Assembly: GCF_014649755.1 (NCBI RefSeq)
Contig: NZ_BMTQ01000001.1
Span: forward strand, 248,001 to 312,000
Direction: 5' to 3'
DNA length: 64,000 nt
Source of the DNA: Streptomyces litmocidini
GTDB taxonomy: Bacteria; Actinomycetota; Actinomycetes; Streptomycetales; Streptomycetaceae
Shown here: positions 51,524 to 59,942 of the stretch, in pieces
Layout of the letters: each line of letters opens with the position of its first letter
Position numbering within the stretch: position 1 is the first letter of the stretch
Notes under the pieces: generated by a model
What the model saw: the letters and a program-made list of their open reading frames with translations, nothing else
Database searches by the model: none
Told to the model about the DNA's origin: nothing
Program-made: the position numbers and the translations under genes

Positions 51524-53115
51524 TCGTCGACCTCCCGGTAGGCCGCCGCCTCCTCCAGGTCCAGGCGGCGGAGCAGGGTGCGCATCATCTCGTCGTCGAT
51601 CCGGCGGGCGTCGCGCAGCTGGACGAAGACCTCGCGCTCGGCGTCGATCACCTCGCGCGAGAGGCGCCGGTAGGTGTCGTCCGCGGTCTCCCCCGTGATC
51701 TCGTTGACCGCGCCGAGCCGTTCCCACACGGCGTTGCGGCGCCGCTCCAGGACCGTGCGCAGCCGGTCGGCGAGGGGCTTCGGCAGGGTGTTGCGCTCGT
51801 CGGCGAGGAGCGCGTCGAGGCGTTCCTCGGCGGCCCGCGAGGCCTCGCTCTGGGCCTGCGCCTCGGCCAGGGTCTCCACGTACCGGTCGCGTCCGGGGAG
51901 CTTCAGGAGCCGGATCAGGGGCGGCAGGGTGAGGCCCTGCACCACGAGGGTGCCGATCACGGTGGTGAAGGTGAGGAAGAGGACGAGGTTGCGGGCCGGG
52001 AACTCCTCGCCGTCGGTGACGACGGGGATGGAGAAGGCGATGGCCAGGGAGACCACGCCGCGCATGCCGGCCCAGCCGACGACGAGCGGCGCCCGCCAGT
52101 CCACCTCGGGCTCCCGTTCCCGGACGCGCGGGGACGCCCAGCGGGGCAGGAAGGTCGCCGGGTAGACCCAGACGAACCGGACGACGACCACGGCGACGAA
52201 GACCCCGACCGCGTACCGGGCCGCCTCCCCGATCCCGTACTGACCGAGTCCCTGGACGACGTACGGCAGCTGGAGGCCGATGAGGGCGAAGACGGCGGAC
52301 TCCAGGACGAAGGCGACCATCTTCCAGACGGCCTCCTCCTGGAGCCGGGTCGCGAAGTCGACCTTCCAGTTCTTGTGGCCGAGGAAGAGGCCGACCACGA
52401 CGACCGCGAGCACGCCGGAGGCGCCGACCTCCTCGGCGGCGGCGTACGCGATGAACGGGATGAGCAGGGAGAGGGTGTTCTGGAGGAGGGCCTCGCGCAG
52501 GTGCGTGCGGAGCCAGTGGATCGGGACCATCAGGACCAGGCCGACGCCGATGCCGCCGATCGCGGCGAGCGCGAACTCCCCGAGGCCGCCGGCCCAGCTG
52601 ACGCCCTCGCCGACGGCGGCCGCGAGGGCGACCTTGTACGCGGTGATCGCGGTGGCGTCGTTCACGAGGGACTCGCCCTGGAGGATCGTGGTGATCCGGT
52701 TCGGCAGACCGAGCCTGCGGGCGATGGCGGTGGCGGCGACCGCGTCCGGCGGGGCGATCACGGCGCCGAGCACCAGGGCGGCGGTGAGCGGCAGGTCGGG
52801 CACGAGGACGTAGGCGAGCCAGCCCACGGCCACGGTGGCGAAGAGGACGTACCCGACGGAGAGCAGCGCGACGGGCCGGAGGTTGGCCCGCAGGTCGAGG
52901 TAGGAGGATTCGACGGCCGCCGTGTAGAGGAGCGGCGGCAGGATCAGCGGGAGCACGATGTGCGGGTCGAGGGTGTAGTCGGGTACCCCCGGGACGTACG
53001 AGGCGGCGAGGCCGACCGCGACGAGCAGCAGCGGGGCGGGCACCGGGGACCGGCGGGCGAACCCGGCCACGGCGGCGCTCGCCGCCACCAGTGCCACCAG
53101 CTGTAGTGCGTCCAT
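51520..53115 (-). CDS. Na+/H+ antiporter (CPA1, NhaP-like)
   Basis: This 531-residue membrane transporter exchanges cations for protons. About 12 membrane segments are visible from LVALVAASAAVAGFARRS to TTVIGTLVVQGLTLPPLI. The CPA1 signature ALVLGAVIAPPDAVAATAIA and GESLVNDATAITAYKVAL hold the ND pair of the ion site, and VVGWAGMRGVVSLAIAFSIP is the conserved Arg helix. The last about 120 residues are a cytoplasmic helical tail (ALLADERNTLPKPLADRLRT). The start is the ATG at 53115; the frame is open to 53565 but has no support. It is divergent from the UBP zinc-finger gene. Confidence 0.93.
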   Translation of the reverse strand: MDALQLVALVAASAAVAGFARRSPVPAPLLLVAVGLAASYVPGVPDYTLDPHIVLPLILPPLLYTAAVESSYLDLRANLRPVALLSVGYVLFATVAVGWLAYVLVPDLPLTAALVLGAVIAPPDAVAATAIARRLGLPNRITTILQGESLVNDATAITAYKVALAAAVGEGVSWAGGLGEFALAAIGGIGVGLVLMVPIHWLRTHLREALLQNTLSLLIPFIAYAAAEEVGASGVLAVVVVGLFLGHKNWKVDFATRLQEEAVWKMVAFVLESAVFALIGLQLPYVVQGLGQYGIGEAARYAVGVFVAVVVVRFVWVYPATFLPRWASPRVREREPEVDWRAPLVVGWAGMRGVVSLAIAFSIPVVTDGEEFPARNLVLFLTFTTVIGTLVVQGLTLPPLIRLLKLPGRDRYVETLAEAQAQSEASRAAEERLDALLADERNTLPKPLADRLRTVLERRRNAVWERLGAVNEITGETADDTYRRLSREVIDAEREVFVQLRDARRIDDEMMRTLLRRLDLEEAAAYREVDD

Positions 53116-53155
53116 CTCCGACCCCGTTCCCCTGCCGCAACGTAACCTGGCCATC

Positions 53156-53416
53156 ATGAGCGAGTGCCTCCACCTGGCCGAAATGCCGCGCCCCGAACCG
53201 GCGCCGCTGGCCGAGACGTGTCCCGAGTGCCTGACGGACGGCACGCACCCGGTCCAGTTGCGGCTCTGTCTGAGCTGCGGGCACGTGGGCTGCTGCGACT
53301 CCTCGGCGGGGCGGCACGCGACGGCCCACTTCTCCTCGACCGGGCATCCGGTGATGCGGACCTTCGAGCCGGGCGAGTCCTGGCGCTGGTGCTTCGTGGA
53401 CGGTTCGATCGTCTGA
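53156..53416 (+). CDS. UBP-type zinc finger protein
   Basis: The 86-residue protein is a single UBP (PAZ-like) zinc finger: CPECLTDGT, LRLCLSCGHVGCCDSSAGRH, and ATAHFSSTGHPVMRTFEPGE with the His ligands, then WRWCFVDG. Bacterial UBP fingers are common next to Na+/H+ antiporter genes, as here, which suggests a joint role, but no mechanism is established. The ATG at 53156 lies 40 bases from the divergent antiporter start. Confidence 0.88.
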   Translation: MSECLHLAEMPRPEPAPLAETCPECLTDGTHPVQLRLCLSCGHVGCCDSSAGRHATAHFSSTGHPVMRTFEPGESWRWCFVDGSIV

Positions 53417-53480
53417 CGGCCGGCGCGGTCCGGTGGCCGGTACGGTCTCGCGGCCGGTGCGGTCACGGACGGTTCGATCG
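53398..53480 (+). repeat. Exact copy of the UBP gene 3' end downstream of its stop
   Basis: GGACGGTTCGATCG occurs at 53398-53411, within the last codons of the UBP gene, and again exactly at 53467-53480. Between them are degenerate GGCCGGTGCGGTC units. The rest of the gap to 53688 has no evident structure; the promoter of the anti-sigma gene must lie there. Confidence 0.8.
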
Positions 53481-53688
53481 CCCGGACGCTGGGTACGTCA
53501 CCCCTCCGCGGGTTCTCCGCGGCTGCCGGTGCGAGGGCGGGGAGACGCCGGTCTCCGGGGCTCATGGCGACACGGCAGGATGGATCGCGATAGCGTCACG
53601 GCGGACCGCGCAGGCTCCCTGCGTACCGCCCGGTCCGGGGGCCTCTCCCCCGGACCCCGAATGAGCTTGTGCCACCTTGGAGGTGAGG

Positions 53689-54102
53689 GTGTCCCAGATC
53701 GCAGGCGAGCCCGGGACCCAGGACTTCGTGGAAGTCCGGCTGCCCGCTGCGGGTGCCTATCTGTCCGTGCTGCGTACGGCCACGGCCGGTCTCGCGGCGC
53801 GCTTGGACTTCACCCTCGACGAGATCGAGGACTTGCGGATCGCGGTCGACGAGGCCTGCGCCATCCTGCTCCAGCAGGCCGTGCCGGGGTCCGTCCTCAG
53901 CTGTGTCTTCCGGCTGATCGACGACTCGCTCGACGTGACGGTCTCCGCCCCGACGACGGACGGCCGGGCGCCCGAGCGCGACACCTTCGCGTGGACCGTG
54001 CTGTCGGCGCTGGCCGGGAAGGTGGAGTCGTCGGTGGCCGATGACCGTACGGTCTCGATCAGCCTGTACAAACAGCGCGGCGCGGGGCCAGGCCCGGCGT
54101 GA
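53689..54102 (+). CDS. ushX: Anti-sigma factor of the RsbW type, partner of SigH
   Basis: The 137-residue GHKL-fold protein (FVEVRLPAAGAYLSVLRTAT, FTLDEIEDLRIAVDEACAIL, VTVSAPTTDGR) lies directly before the sigma factor and overlaps it by four bases. This is the arrangement of UshX/PrsH and SigH in S. coelicolor, where the protein binds and inhibits the sigma factor. The N-box Asn of the GHKL ATPases is absent (VDEACAIL instead of DEACxNA), so the kinase activity of RsbW may be lost. The GTG at 53689 has GGAGGTGAGG just upstream; the TTG at 53677 is weaker. Confidence 0.85.
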   Translation: MSQIAGEPGTQDFVEVRLPAAGAYLSVLRTATAGLAARLDFTLDEIEDLRIAVDEACAILLQQAVPGSVLSCVFRLIDDSLDVTVSAPTTDGRAPERDTFAWTVLSALAGKVESSVADDRTVSISLYKQRGAGPGPA

Positions 54103-55109
54103 GGAGCGGGGACGCGACGGCCGGCATCCCTGAGCAGCAGGCGCGGCCGAACAGGGTCGCTACGGAGCAGGCGGACCAGATGAGCGAGCACGAACAGCAC
54201 CCCGAGGTTCCCGAGGCACCGGGAGTCTCCGAGGCCCCCGCGGGTCCCCGGGCGCCGGCCCCCGAGGAGGCCGGGACGGCCGCGGCGGCTTCGGCGGCGG
54301 AGAAGCCCGAGGACGGCGACGACGAGGGGCCGGATGCCCACGCCGTCCCGGACCCGCACGACCGGAGCGGTGCCCGTGCCCTCTTCGTCCGGCTGCGCGA
54401 GCTGCCCGAGGGCTCCCCGGAGAAGGGGGAGCTGCGCAACCGGCTGGTGCGCATGCACCTGCCGCTGGTGGAGCACCTGGCCCGGCGCTTCCGCAACCGC
54501 GGCGAGCCGCTGGACGACCTGACGCAGGTGGCGACGATCGGTCTGATCAAGTCGGTCGACCGGTTCGACCCGGAGCGCGGGGTGGAGTTCTCCACGTACG
54601 CGACGCCGACGGTCGTCGGCGAGATCAAGCGCCACTTCCGCGACAAGGGGTGGGCGGTCCGGGTGCCGCGCCGGCTCCAGGAGCTGCGGCTCTCGCTGAC
54701 CACGGCGACGGCGGAGCTCTCGCAGCAGCACGGCCGTTCTCCGACGGTGCACGAGCTGGCGGAGCGGCTCGGCATCTCCGAGGAGGAGGTCCTGGAGGGG
54801 TTGGAGTCGGCCAACGCCTACTCGACGCTCTCCCTGGACGTCCCGGACACGGACGACGAGTCGCCGGCGGTGGCGGACACGCTGGGCGCGGAGGACGAGG
54901 CCCTGGAGGGGGTCGAGTACCGGGAGTCGCTCAAGCCGCTCCTGGAGGACCTGCCGCCGCGGGAGAAGCGGATCCTGCTGCTTCGTTTCTTCGGGAACAT
55001 GACCCAGTCGCAGATCGCGCAGGAGGTGGGCATCTCGCAGATGCACGTCTCCCGGCTGCTCGCCCGGACGCTCGCCCAGCTGCGGGAGAAGCTCCTCGTC
55101 GAGGAGTGA
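54099..55109 (+). CDS. sigH: SigB/SigF-type RNA polymerase sigma factor
   Basis: The 336-residue sigma-70 family factor of the stress/differentiation group has a long acidic Pro/Ala N-terminal extension (about 1-95), then region 2 (LRNRLVRMHLPLVEHLARRF, DLTQVATIGLIKSVDRFDPE RGVEFSTYATPT), region 3 (GRSPTVHELAERLGISEEEV) and region 4 with HTH (MTQSQIAQEVGISQMHVSRL). It is coupled to the anti-sigma gene by GTGA. An internal ATG at 54180 would give a shorter form, in line with the several SigH forms reported in S. coelicolor. It governs osmotic and differentiation-linked genes there. Confidence 0.93.
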   Translation: MRSGDATAGIPEQQARPNRVATEQADQMSEHEQHPEVPEAPGVSEAPAGPRAPAPEEAGTAAAASAAEKPEDGDDEGPDAHAVPDPHDRSGARALFVRLRELPEGSPEKGELRNRLVRMHLPLVEHLARRFRNRGEPLDDLTQVATIGLIKSVDRFDPERGVEFSTYATPTVVGEIKRHFRDKGWAVRVPRRLQELRLSLTTATAELSQQHGRSPTVHELAERLGISEEEVLEGLESANAYSTLSLDVPDTDDESPAVADTLGAEDEALEGVEYRESLKPLLEDLPPREKRILLLRFFGNMTQSQIAQEVGISQMHVSRLLARTLAQLREKLLVEE

Positions 55110-55115
55110 TCCCCG

Positions 55116-55538
55116 TCAGGCCTCCTGGCCGGGGCGCCGGATGCCGAGCGCCTCGGTCGTGGCCGGGTTCAGGAGGAGGACGAGGCCGGCGACGGCGAGG
55201 ACGGCGACGGCGATCCCGTAGGGGATCACGCCCTCGGTCTGGAGCATCTGCCAGGCGACCGGCAGGGCGAGGACCTGGGTGATCACGGCCGGGCCGCGGC
55301 TCCAGGAGCGCATCCGCCACAGGCCGCGGGCGGCGGCGAGCGGGATCAGGCCGAGTGCGATCACGGTCACGCCGCCGGTCACCCCGCTGGTGAGGTCCCC
55401 GCCGCCGGAGCCCCCGTCGAGGAGGGTCCGCACCAGCATGTAGACGCCTCCGGCGAGGAGCCCGAGGGCCTCGACGAGGGCCACGCCCGCGGCGGCGGCC
55501 AGGCGGGTGGGGCGGGGGGTCTGCTCCGTACTGCTCAT
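55116..55538 (-). CDS. Small integral membrane protein
   Basis: The 140-residue protein has four hydrophobic segments (AAAAGVALVEALGLLAGGVY, TGGVTVIALGLIPLAAARGL, GPAVITQVLALPVAWQM, GIAVAVLAVAGLVLLLNP) and a short charged C-terminus, so it is an inner-membrane protein. Similar proteins next to sigH are widespread in Streptomyces but have no assigned role. The ATG at 55538 gives the short N-terminal MSSTEQ. It is convergent with sigH and divergent from the lipid-kinase gene. Confidence 0.75.
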   Translation of the reverse strand: MSSTEQTPRPTRLAAAAGVALVEALGLLAGGVYMLVRTLLDGGSGGGDLTSGVTGGVTVIALGLIPLAAARGLWRMRSWSRGPAVITQVLALPVAWQMLQTEGVIPYGIAVAVLAVAGLVLLLNPATTEALGIRRPGQEA

Positions 55539-55662
55539 GAAGGGCAGCGTAACGGGGGCGGCCGGAGAACCGGGGCCGGACCCCGGCCGGGGGTTCCGGC
55601 GGGGGTGTCCGGGGATCGGGCCGGACTGGGCCCGATACCGCCGGGTAGGTACCCTGGCGCTC

Positions 55663-56631
55663 ATGCGCGCACTTCTCGTGGTCAATCCGGCAGCCACCAC
55701 CACCAGTGCCCGCACCCGTGACGTGTTGATCCACGCGCTGGCCAGCGAGATGAAGCTGGAGGCGGTCACCACCGAGTACCGCGGGCACGCGCGCGACCTG
55801 GGCCGGCGGGCCGCCGAGGAGGGGAACGTCGACCTGGTCGTGGCCCTCGGCGGGGACGGCACGGTGAACGAGGTCGTCAACGGACTGCTGCACGACGGGC
55901 CCGATCCGGACCGGCTGCCGGGCCTCGCGGTCGTCCCCGGCGGTTCGACCAACGTCTTCGCCCGCGCCCTGGGCCTGCCGAACGACGCCGTCGAGGCGAC
56001 CGGCGCCCTGCTCGACGCGCTGCGTGAGCGGCGGACACGGACGGTGAGCCTCGGGCTCGCGTCCGGGGCGCCGGGCACCGAGGACGAGGCGGTGCCGGAG
56101 CGCTGGTTCACGTTCTGCGCCGGTCTCGGTTTCGACGCGAGCGTCATCGGCCGGGTCGAACAGCAGCGCGAGCGCGGGAAGAGGTCGACGCACGCCCTCT
56201 ATCTGCGCCAGGTGGTGCGCCAGTTCCTGGGGGAGCCGAACCGCCGGCACGGCACGATCGCCCTGGAGCGCCCCGGCGCGGAGCCGGTGGAGGACCTGGT
56301 CCTCTCCATAATCTGCAACACCTCCCCCTGGACCTACCTGGGCAATCGCCCGGTGTACGCGTCCCCGGAGGCCTCCTTCGAGACCGCGCTGGACGTGCTC
56401 GGACTGCGCCGGCTCTCCACCCCGGCGGTGGCCCGTTACGGCGCCCAGCTGCTCACCTCGACCCCGGAACGGGGTCCGCGCGGCAAGCATGCCGTGTCTC
56501 TGCACGACCTGACCGACTTCACCTTGCATTCGAAGGTTCCCCTCCCTCTGCAGATGGACGGAGACCACCTCGGACTGCGTACGAGCGTGAAGTTCACAGG
56601 CGTACGCCGTGCACTGCGTGTGATTGTGTGA
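55663..56631 (+). CDS. Diacylglycerol kinase family lipid kinase
   Basis: The 322-residue protein is a DAGK-catalytic-domain lipid kinase (YegS/DgkB type): ALLVVNPAATTTSARTRDVL, the nucleotide loop VVALGGDGTVNEVVNGLLHD, VVPGGSTNVFARALGLP and a C-terminal beta-rich half. It phosphorylates a lipid such as diacylglycerol or a sphingoid base; the substrate is not determined. TACCCT at about 55650-55655 just before the ATG suggests a leaderless transcript; the frame is open upstream to 55507 without ribosome site. Confidence 0.88.
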   Translation: MRALLVVNPAATTTSARTRDVLIHALASEMKLEAVTTEYRGHARDLGRRAAEEGNVDLVVALGGDGTVNEVVNGLLHDGPDPDRLPGLAVVPGGSTNVFARALGLPNDAVEATGALLDALRERRTRTVSLGLASGAPGTEDEAVPERWFTFCAGLGFDASVIGRVEQQRERGKRSTHALYLRQVVRQFLGEPNRRHGTIALERPGAEPVEDLVLSIICNTSPWTYLGNRPVYASPEASFETALDVLGLRRLSTPAVARYGAQLLTSTPERGPRGKHAVSLHDLTDFTLHSKVPLPLQMDGDHLGLRTSVKFTGVRRALRVIV

Positions 56632-56947
56632 GTGGAAGGGCCCAAAGTCCTTTCACTCGAACGTTTAGGCGCGCATCCACCCCTTAGAAGTACGGCTGTG
56701 ACCTAGCCGACACCGAGGAATCAAAAAAAACTTTCCGGAAGGGGTTGTATCCGTTGCTGGGGTTTGGGAGTCTCTTCTTGGCGATCGGGACGGCCCGCAA
56801 CACCGGCCTCCACTGAGAGCCAGAACCCCTCCTCAGCAAGGACCACACCAGTTCACCTGGCAGTCGGCCCTTCCCTTGCGGAGGGATTCGTGAAAGCGTT
56901 CACATTCACAAGCAACTCGCACGTAACACCTGAGAGAGGTAGCAGCC
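56632..56947 (+). promoter_or_regulatory. Long leader region of wblE
   Basis: The 316-base gap is less GC-rich than its surroundings and has an unusual run of eight A (about 56722-56730) followed by TTTCCGGAAGGGG, a palindromic TTCCGGAA. TTCACA (56899-56904) and GTAACA (56923-56928), 18 bases apart, might be a promoter for the short leader. A GAGAGG ribosome site precedes the ATG. A long transcribed leader with regulatory structure is possible. Confidence 0.45.
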
Positions 56948-57205
56948 ATGGACTGGCGTCACAACGCCGTTTGTCGTGAGGAAGACCCCGAGCTGTTCTT
57001 CCCCATCGGCAACACCGGTCCTGCGCTGCTGCAGATCGAGGAAGCCAAGGCCGTCTGCCGCCGCTGCCCCGTCATGGAGCAGTGCCTGCAGTGGGCGCTC
57101 GAGTCCGGCCAGGACTCCGGCGTCTGGGGTGGCCTCAGCGAGGACGAGCGCCGCGCGATGAAGCGCCGTGCCGCTCGCAACCGGGCGCGTAACGCCAGCG
57201 CCTGA
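56948..57205 (+). CDS. wblE: WhiB-like iron-sulfur regulator WblE
   Basis: The 85-residue protein has the four Cys of the [4Fe-4S] cluster (Cys9, Cys37, Cys40, Cys46; RRCPVMEQC), the turn GVWGG near 59 and a basic C-terminal tail ERRAMKRRAARNRARNASA for DNA contact. Short size, MDWRHNAVCREEDPELFFPI start and its place downstream of sigH match WblE of Streptomyces. Wbl proteins bind the sigma factor HrdB region 4 and act as redox-sensing regulators. The ATG at 56948 follows a GAGAGG site. It ends in a strong hairpin. Confidence 0.95.
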   Translation: MDWRHNAVCREEDPELFFPIGNTGPALLQIEEAKAVCRRCPVMEQCLQWALESGQDSGVWGGLSEDERRAMKRRAARNRARNASA

Positions 57206-57296
57206 GCCACCTGCACAGCCTGAGGCACGCGGCGCGTACACCGCGTACGCAATCACCGCCCCCGAGCCGCAGCGCGCAGCAGTAACCCACAGCATT

Positions 57297-57332
57297 CGAG
57301 CCCCGGACCGATTCCCTTCGGTCCGGGGCTCG
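57297..57332. terminator. Bidirectional hairpin between wblE and the PdtaS-like kinase
   Basis: CGAGCCCCGGACCGA (57297-57311) and TCGGTCCGGGGCTCG (57318-57332) are a perfect 15-base-pair stem with a six-base loop; outside pairs CACAGCA and TGCTGTG extend it. It serves the convergent genes. Confidence 0.92.
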
Positions 57333-57356
57333 CTGCTGTGCGCGCCCGCACGGCCG

Positions 57357-58832
57357 TCACTTCTGCGGCTGCACGGGAATGTCGAGGACCACCTTCGTGC
57401 CGCGTGCGGCGCCCGGCAGCATGTCGAAGGAGCCGCCCAACTCCCCTTCCACCAGGGTCCGTACGATCTGCAGGCCGAGGTTGCCGGCCCGCTGCGGGTC
57501 GAAGCCCTCGGGCAGGCCGCAGCCGTCGTCCTGGACCGTGATCAGGATCCGGGCGTCCGTCCGCGTCTCACTCCGGACGGCGCTGACCTCGACCGTGCCC
57601 TGCTCCCCCTGCGCGAAGGCGTGTTCGAGCGCGTTCTGCAGGATCTCGGTGAGGACCATGGAGAGCGGGGTGGCGACCTCGGCGTCGAGGATGCCGAAGC
57701 GGCCGTTGCGCCGGCAGGTGACCTTGCCCGGGGAGATCTCGGCGACCATCGCGATGACCCGGTCGGCGATCTCGTCGAACTGCACCCGCTCGTCCAGGTT
57801 CTGGGACAGCGTCTCGTGCACGATGGCGATCGAACCGACGCGCCGCACGGCCTCGTTGAGGGCCTCGCGGCCCCGGACGGAGTCCATCCGGCGGGCCTGG
57901 AGGCGGAGCAGGGCGGCCACCGTCTGGAGGTTGTTCTTCACCCGGTGGTGGATCTCCCGGATGGTGGCGTCCTTGGTGATCAACTCGCGCTCGCGGCGGC
58001 GCAGTTCGGTGACGTCCCGGAGCAGGACGAGCGAACCGATCCGGGTGCCCTTGGGCTTGAGCGGGATCGCCCGCAGCTGGATCACGCCGCCGTTGCCCTC
58101 GACCTCGAACTCCCGGGGCGCGTAACCGGAGGCCAGCTTGACCAGGGCTTCGTCCACCGGGCCCCGCGAGGGGGCGAGTTCGGCGGTGATCTGGCCGAGG
58201 TCCTGGCCGACCAGGTCGGCGGCGAGGCCGAGACGGTGGTACGCGGAGAGGGCGTTCGGCGAGGCGTACTGGACGACGCCCTCGGCGTCGAGGCGGACGA
58301 GGCCGTCGCCGGCGCGCGGCGAGGAGTCCATGTCGACCTGTTCGCCGGGGAAGGGGAACGTTCCGGCGGCGATCATCTGGGCGAGGTCGGAGGCCGACTG
58401 GAGGTAGGTGAGCTCCAGCCGGGAGGGAGTGCGGACGGTCAGCAGGTTGGTGTTGCGGGCGATGACCCCGAGGACCCGGCCCTCGCGGCGCACGGGGATG
58501 GACTCGACCCGCACAGGGACCTCCTCGCGCCACTCCGGGTCGCCCTCGCGGACGATCCGGCCCTCGTCGAGGGCGGCGTCGAGCAGGGGGCGGCGGCCGC
58601 GCGGGACCAGGTGGCCGACCATGTCGTCCTGGTAGGAGGTCGGACCGGTGTTGGGGCGCATCTGGGCGACGGAGACGTACCGCGTGCCGTCGAGGGTCGG
58701 GACCCAGAGCACGAGGTCGGCGAAGGAGAGGTCGGAGAGCAGCTGCCACTCCGACACCAGCAGATGGAGCCACTCGAGGTCGGAGTCGCTCAGGGCGGTG
58801 TGCTGGCGGACGAGGTCGTTCATGGAGGGCAC
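57357..58832 (-). CDS. PdtaS-like soluble histidine kinase
   Basis: The 491-residue cytosolic kinase has an N-terminal PdtaS-type GAF domain (LSDLSFADLVLWVPTLDGTR, VGHLVPRGRRPLLDAALDEG), a PAS domain at about 165-280 (GDGLVRLDAEGVVQYASPNA), then HisKA_2 with His295/296 in EIHHRVKNNLQTVAALLRLQ and HATPase with VLTEILQNALEHAF, QDDGCGLPEGF and GNLGLQIVRTL. It is related to mycobacterial PdtaS, which pairs with an ANTAR-type response regulator; none is nearby. The GTG at 58832 is seven bases after TACGCT, a possible -10, so it may be leaderless; ATG 58823 is the alternative. Confidence 0.92.
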   Translation of the reverse strand: MPSMNDLVRQHTALSDSDLEWLHLLVSEWQLLSDLSFADLVLWVPTLDGTRYVSVAQMRPNTGPTSYQDDMVGHLVPRGRRPLLDAALDEGRIVREGDPEWREEVPVRVESIPVRREGRVLGVIARNTNLLTVRTPSRLELTYLQSASDLAQMIAAGTFPFPGEQVDMDSSPRAGDGLVRLDAEGVVQYASPNALSAYHRLGLAADLVGQDLGQITAELAPSRGPVDEALVKLASGYAPREFEVEGNGGVIQLRAIPLKPKGTRIGSLVLLRDVTELRRRERELITKDATIREIHHRVKNNLQTVAALLRLQARRMDSVRGREALNEAVRRVGSIAIVHETLSQNLDERVQFDEIADRVIAMVAEISPGKVTCRRNGRFGILDAEVATPLSMVLTEILQNALEHAFAQGEQGTVEVSAVRSETRTDARILITVQDDGCGLPEGFDPQRAGNLGLQIVRTLVEGELGGSFDMLPGAARGTKVVLDIPVQPQK

Positions 58833-59265
58833 GGTGCGAGCGTACCCGCGGAATTACAGGGGCCGTGAACCTGGATCTCCGGGGCTCCGTGTTGGAGGAT
58901 GGGCCGGGAAAGACCGTGTTCCTGTGGATGGACAGACAAGAATGGTCTAGTCCACAATGAAAAATACAGAGCCTCCATCCTCCCCGCACAGGAGGATGGA
59001 ACGAGGTACCCGGCGCTCTCTGCCCTGACTGCGCCGAGACCTCCCACACGGCCGAGGGACCGCACACCCCCGGCCGGGCGACTCCGGGCTGCGGTGCCGG
59101 GCGGGCTGAGGGTCCCGCCGGGCGCCGCGGCCCGCGGGTGTTTCCGGGGCCTCCCGGCCCTGCTTCCCCGGCGGGCTCCCGGACCCCCCGGCCTGGCTTC
59201 TCCGGCGGGCTCCCGGCCCCCGGCCCGGCTTCCCCGGGCGGGCCCGCCCGGGCCGCGCGCCCCTC
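58833..59265. other. Intergenic region with an orphan dre site, a hairpin and degenerate repeats
   Basis: This 433-base gap between two minus-strand genes contains the PdtaS-like kinase promoter, a DasR-like dre site (58943-58954), a hairpin TCCATCCTCC (58974-58983) with GGAGGATGGA (58991-59000), and, from about 59100 to 59260, repeats built on CCCGGCCCTGCTTCCCCGG and GGGCTCCCGG. I see no convincing gene. A short plus-strand start ATGAAAAATACAG at 58957 is followed soon by a stop. Confidence 0.6.
58943..58954. promoter_or_regulatory. DasR-type dre site (orphan)
   Basis: TGGTCTAGTCCA differs from the dre core TGGTCTAGACCA at one position and keeps the inverted symmetry; flanks AA and CA are reasonable. 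DasR is the GntR regulator of GlcNAc metabolism. Its nearest target here is the PdtaS-like kinase or an unrecognised transcript, since nagB has its own site. Confidence 0.7.
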
Positions 59266-59859
59266 TCAGGCCGGCCAGGCCCGCATCGCCGCTTCCGCCA
59301 CCGCCGCCAGCTCCTCCGCCGTCGCTCCGTCGCGGGCCTGCAGGGACATGCCCTGGAGGACGGCGCCGGTCAGCCGGGCCAGTGCGCGCGGGTCGGTGTC
59401 CGGCGGGAGGTCGCCCGCCTCCACGTCCTGGCGGATGCGGTTCTCGAAGGAGGCCAGATTGTCGTTCCGCCGGGCCCGCAACGCTTCCTCGACCTCCGGG
59501 GTCGAGCAGTTCACGGCCGCGGAGATCATCAGGCATCCGTGCGGATGGCCGGGCTCCGTGAAGAGCGTGGCGGCCTCGCGCAGCATGCGCCCCAGGGCGG
59601 CGCGGGCGGTCGGCTCCTCGGCGAAGGCGCGGCTGCCGTAGGCCCCGTAGCTGAGTGCGTACGCCTCGACGACCTCCTCGAACAGCGTCTTCTTGTCGCC
59701 GAAGGCCGCGTAGAGGCTGGGCGCGCTGATGCCCATGGCGCGGGTGAGGTCGGCGACGGAGGTCGTCTCGTAGCCGTGCTCCCAGAAGGCCATCGTCGCC
59801 TGCTCCAGGGCCGTGAGCCGGTCGAAGGAGCGGGGGCGGCCGCGCTGTCTCGTCACCAT
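59266..59859 (-). CDS. TetR-family repressor
   Basis: The 197-residue regulator has the HTH at about 8-55 ([40 protein letters not shown]) and a C-terminal ligand domain ([20 protein letters not shown]) typical of the AcrR/NemR-like group. The ATG at 59859 is the start; the frame is open to 59982 without support. It is divergent from an SDR gene and probably represses it. The effector is unknown. Confidence 0.9.
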   Translation of the reverse strand: MVTRQRGRPRSFDRLTALEQATMAFWEHGYETTSVADLTRAMGISAPSLYAAFGDKKTLFEEVVEAYALSYGAYGSRAFAEEPTARAALGRMLREAATLFTEPGHPHGCLMISAAVNCSTPEVEEALRARRNDNLASFENRIRQDVEAGDLPPDTDPRALARLTGAVLQGMSLQARDGATAEELAAVAEAAMRAWPA

Positions 59860-59877
59860 GGAGTGAATTCTATAGCG

Positions 59878-59895
59878 CCCACTACGAATCGTGGG
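59878..59895. promoter_or_regulatory. Possible TetR operator between the TetR and SDR genes
   Basis: CCCAC (59878-59882) and GTGGG (59891-59895) form a short inverted repeat around TACGAATC in the 83-base gap. Tentative: the arms are only five bases long. Confidence 0.45.
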
Positions 59896-59942
59896 GTACG
59901 GTCTTTGCGTAACGACCGCTACAGAAAGAGGGGGGCGTCGCC

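Noticed and set aside
58957..58990. Small plus-strand peptide starting ATGAAAAATACAG beside the dre site
   Set aside because: The frame has no ribosome site and closes soon; the hairpin at 58974-59000 explains the local structure better.
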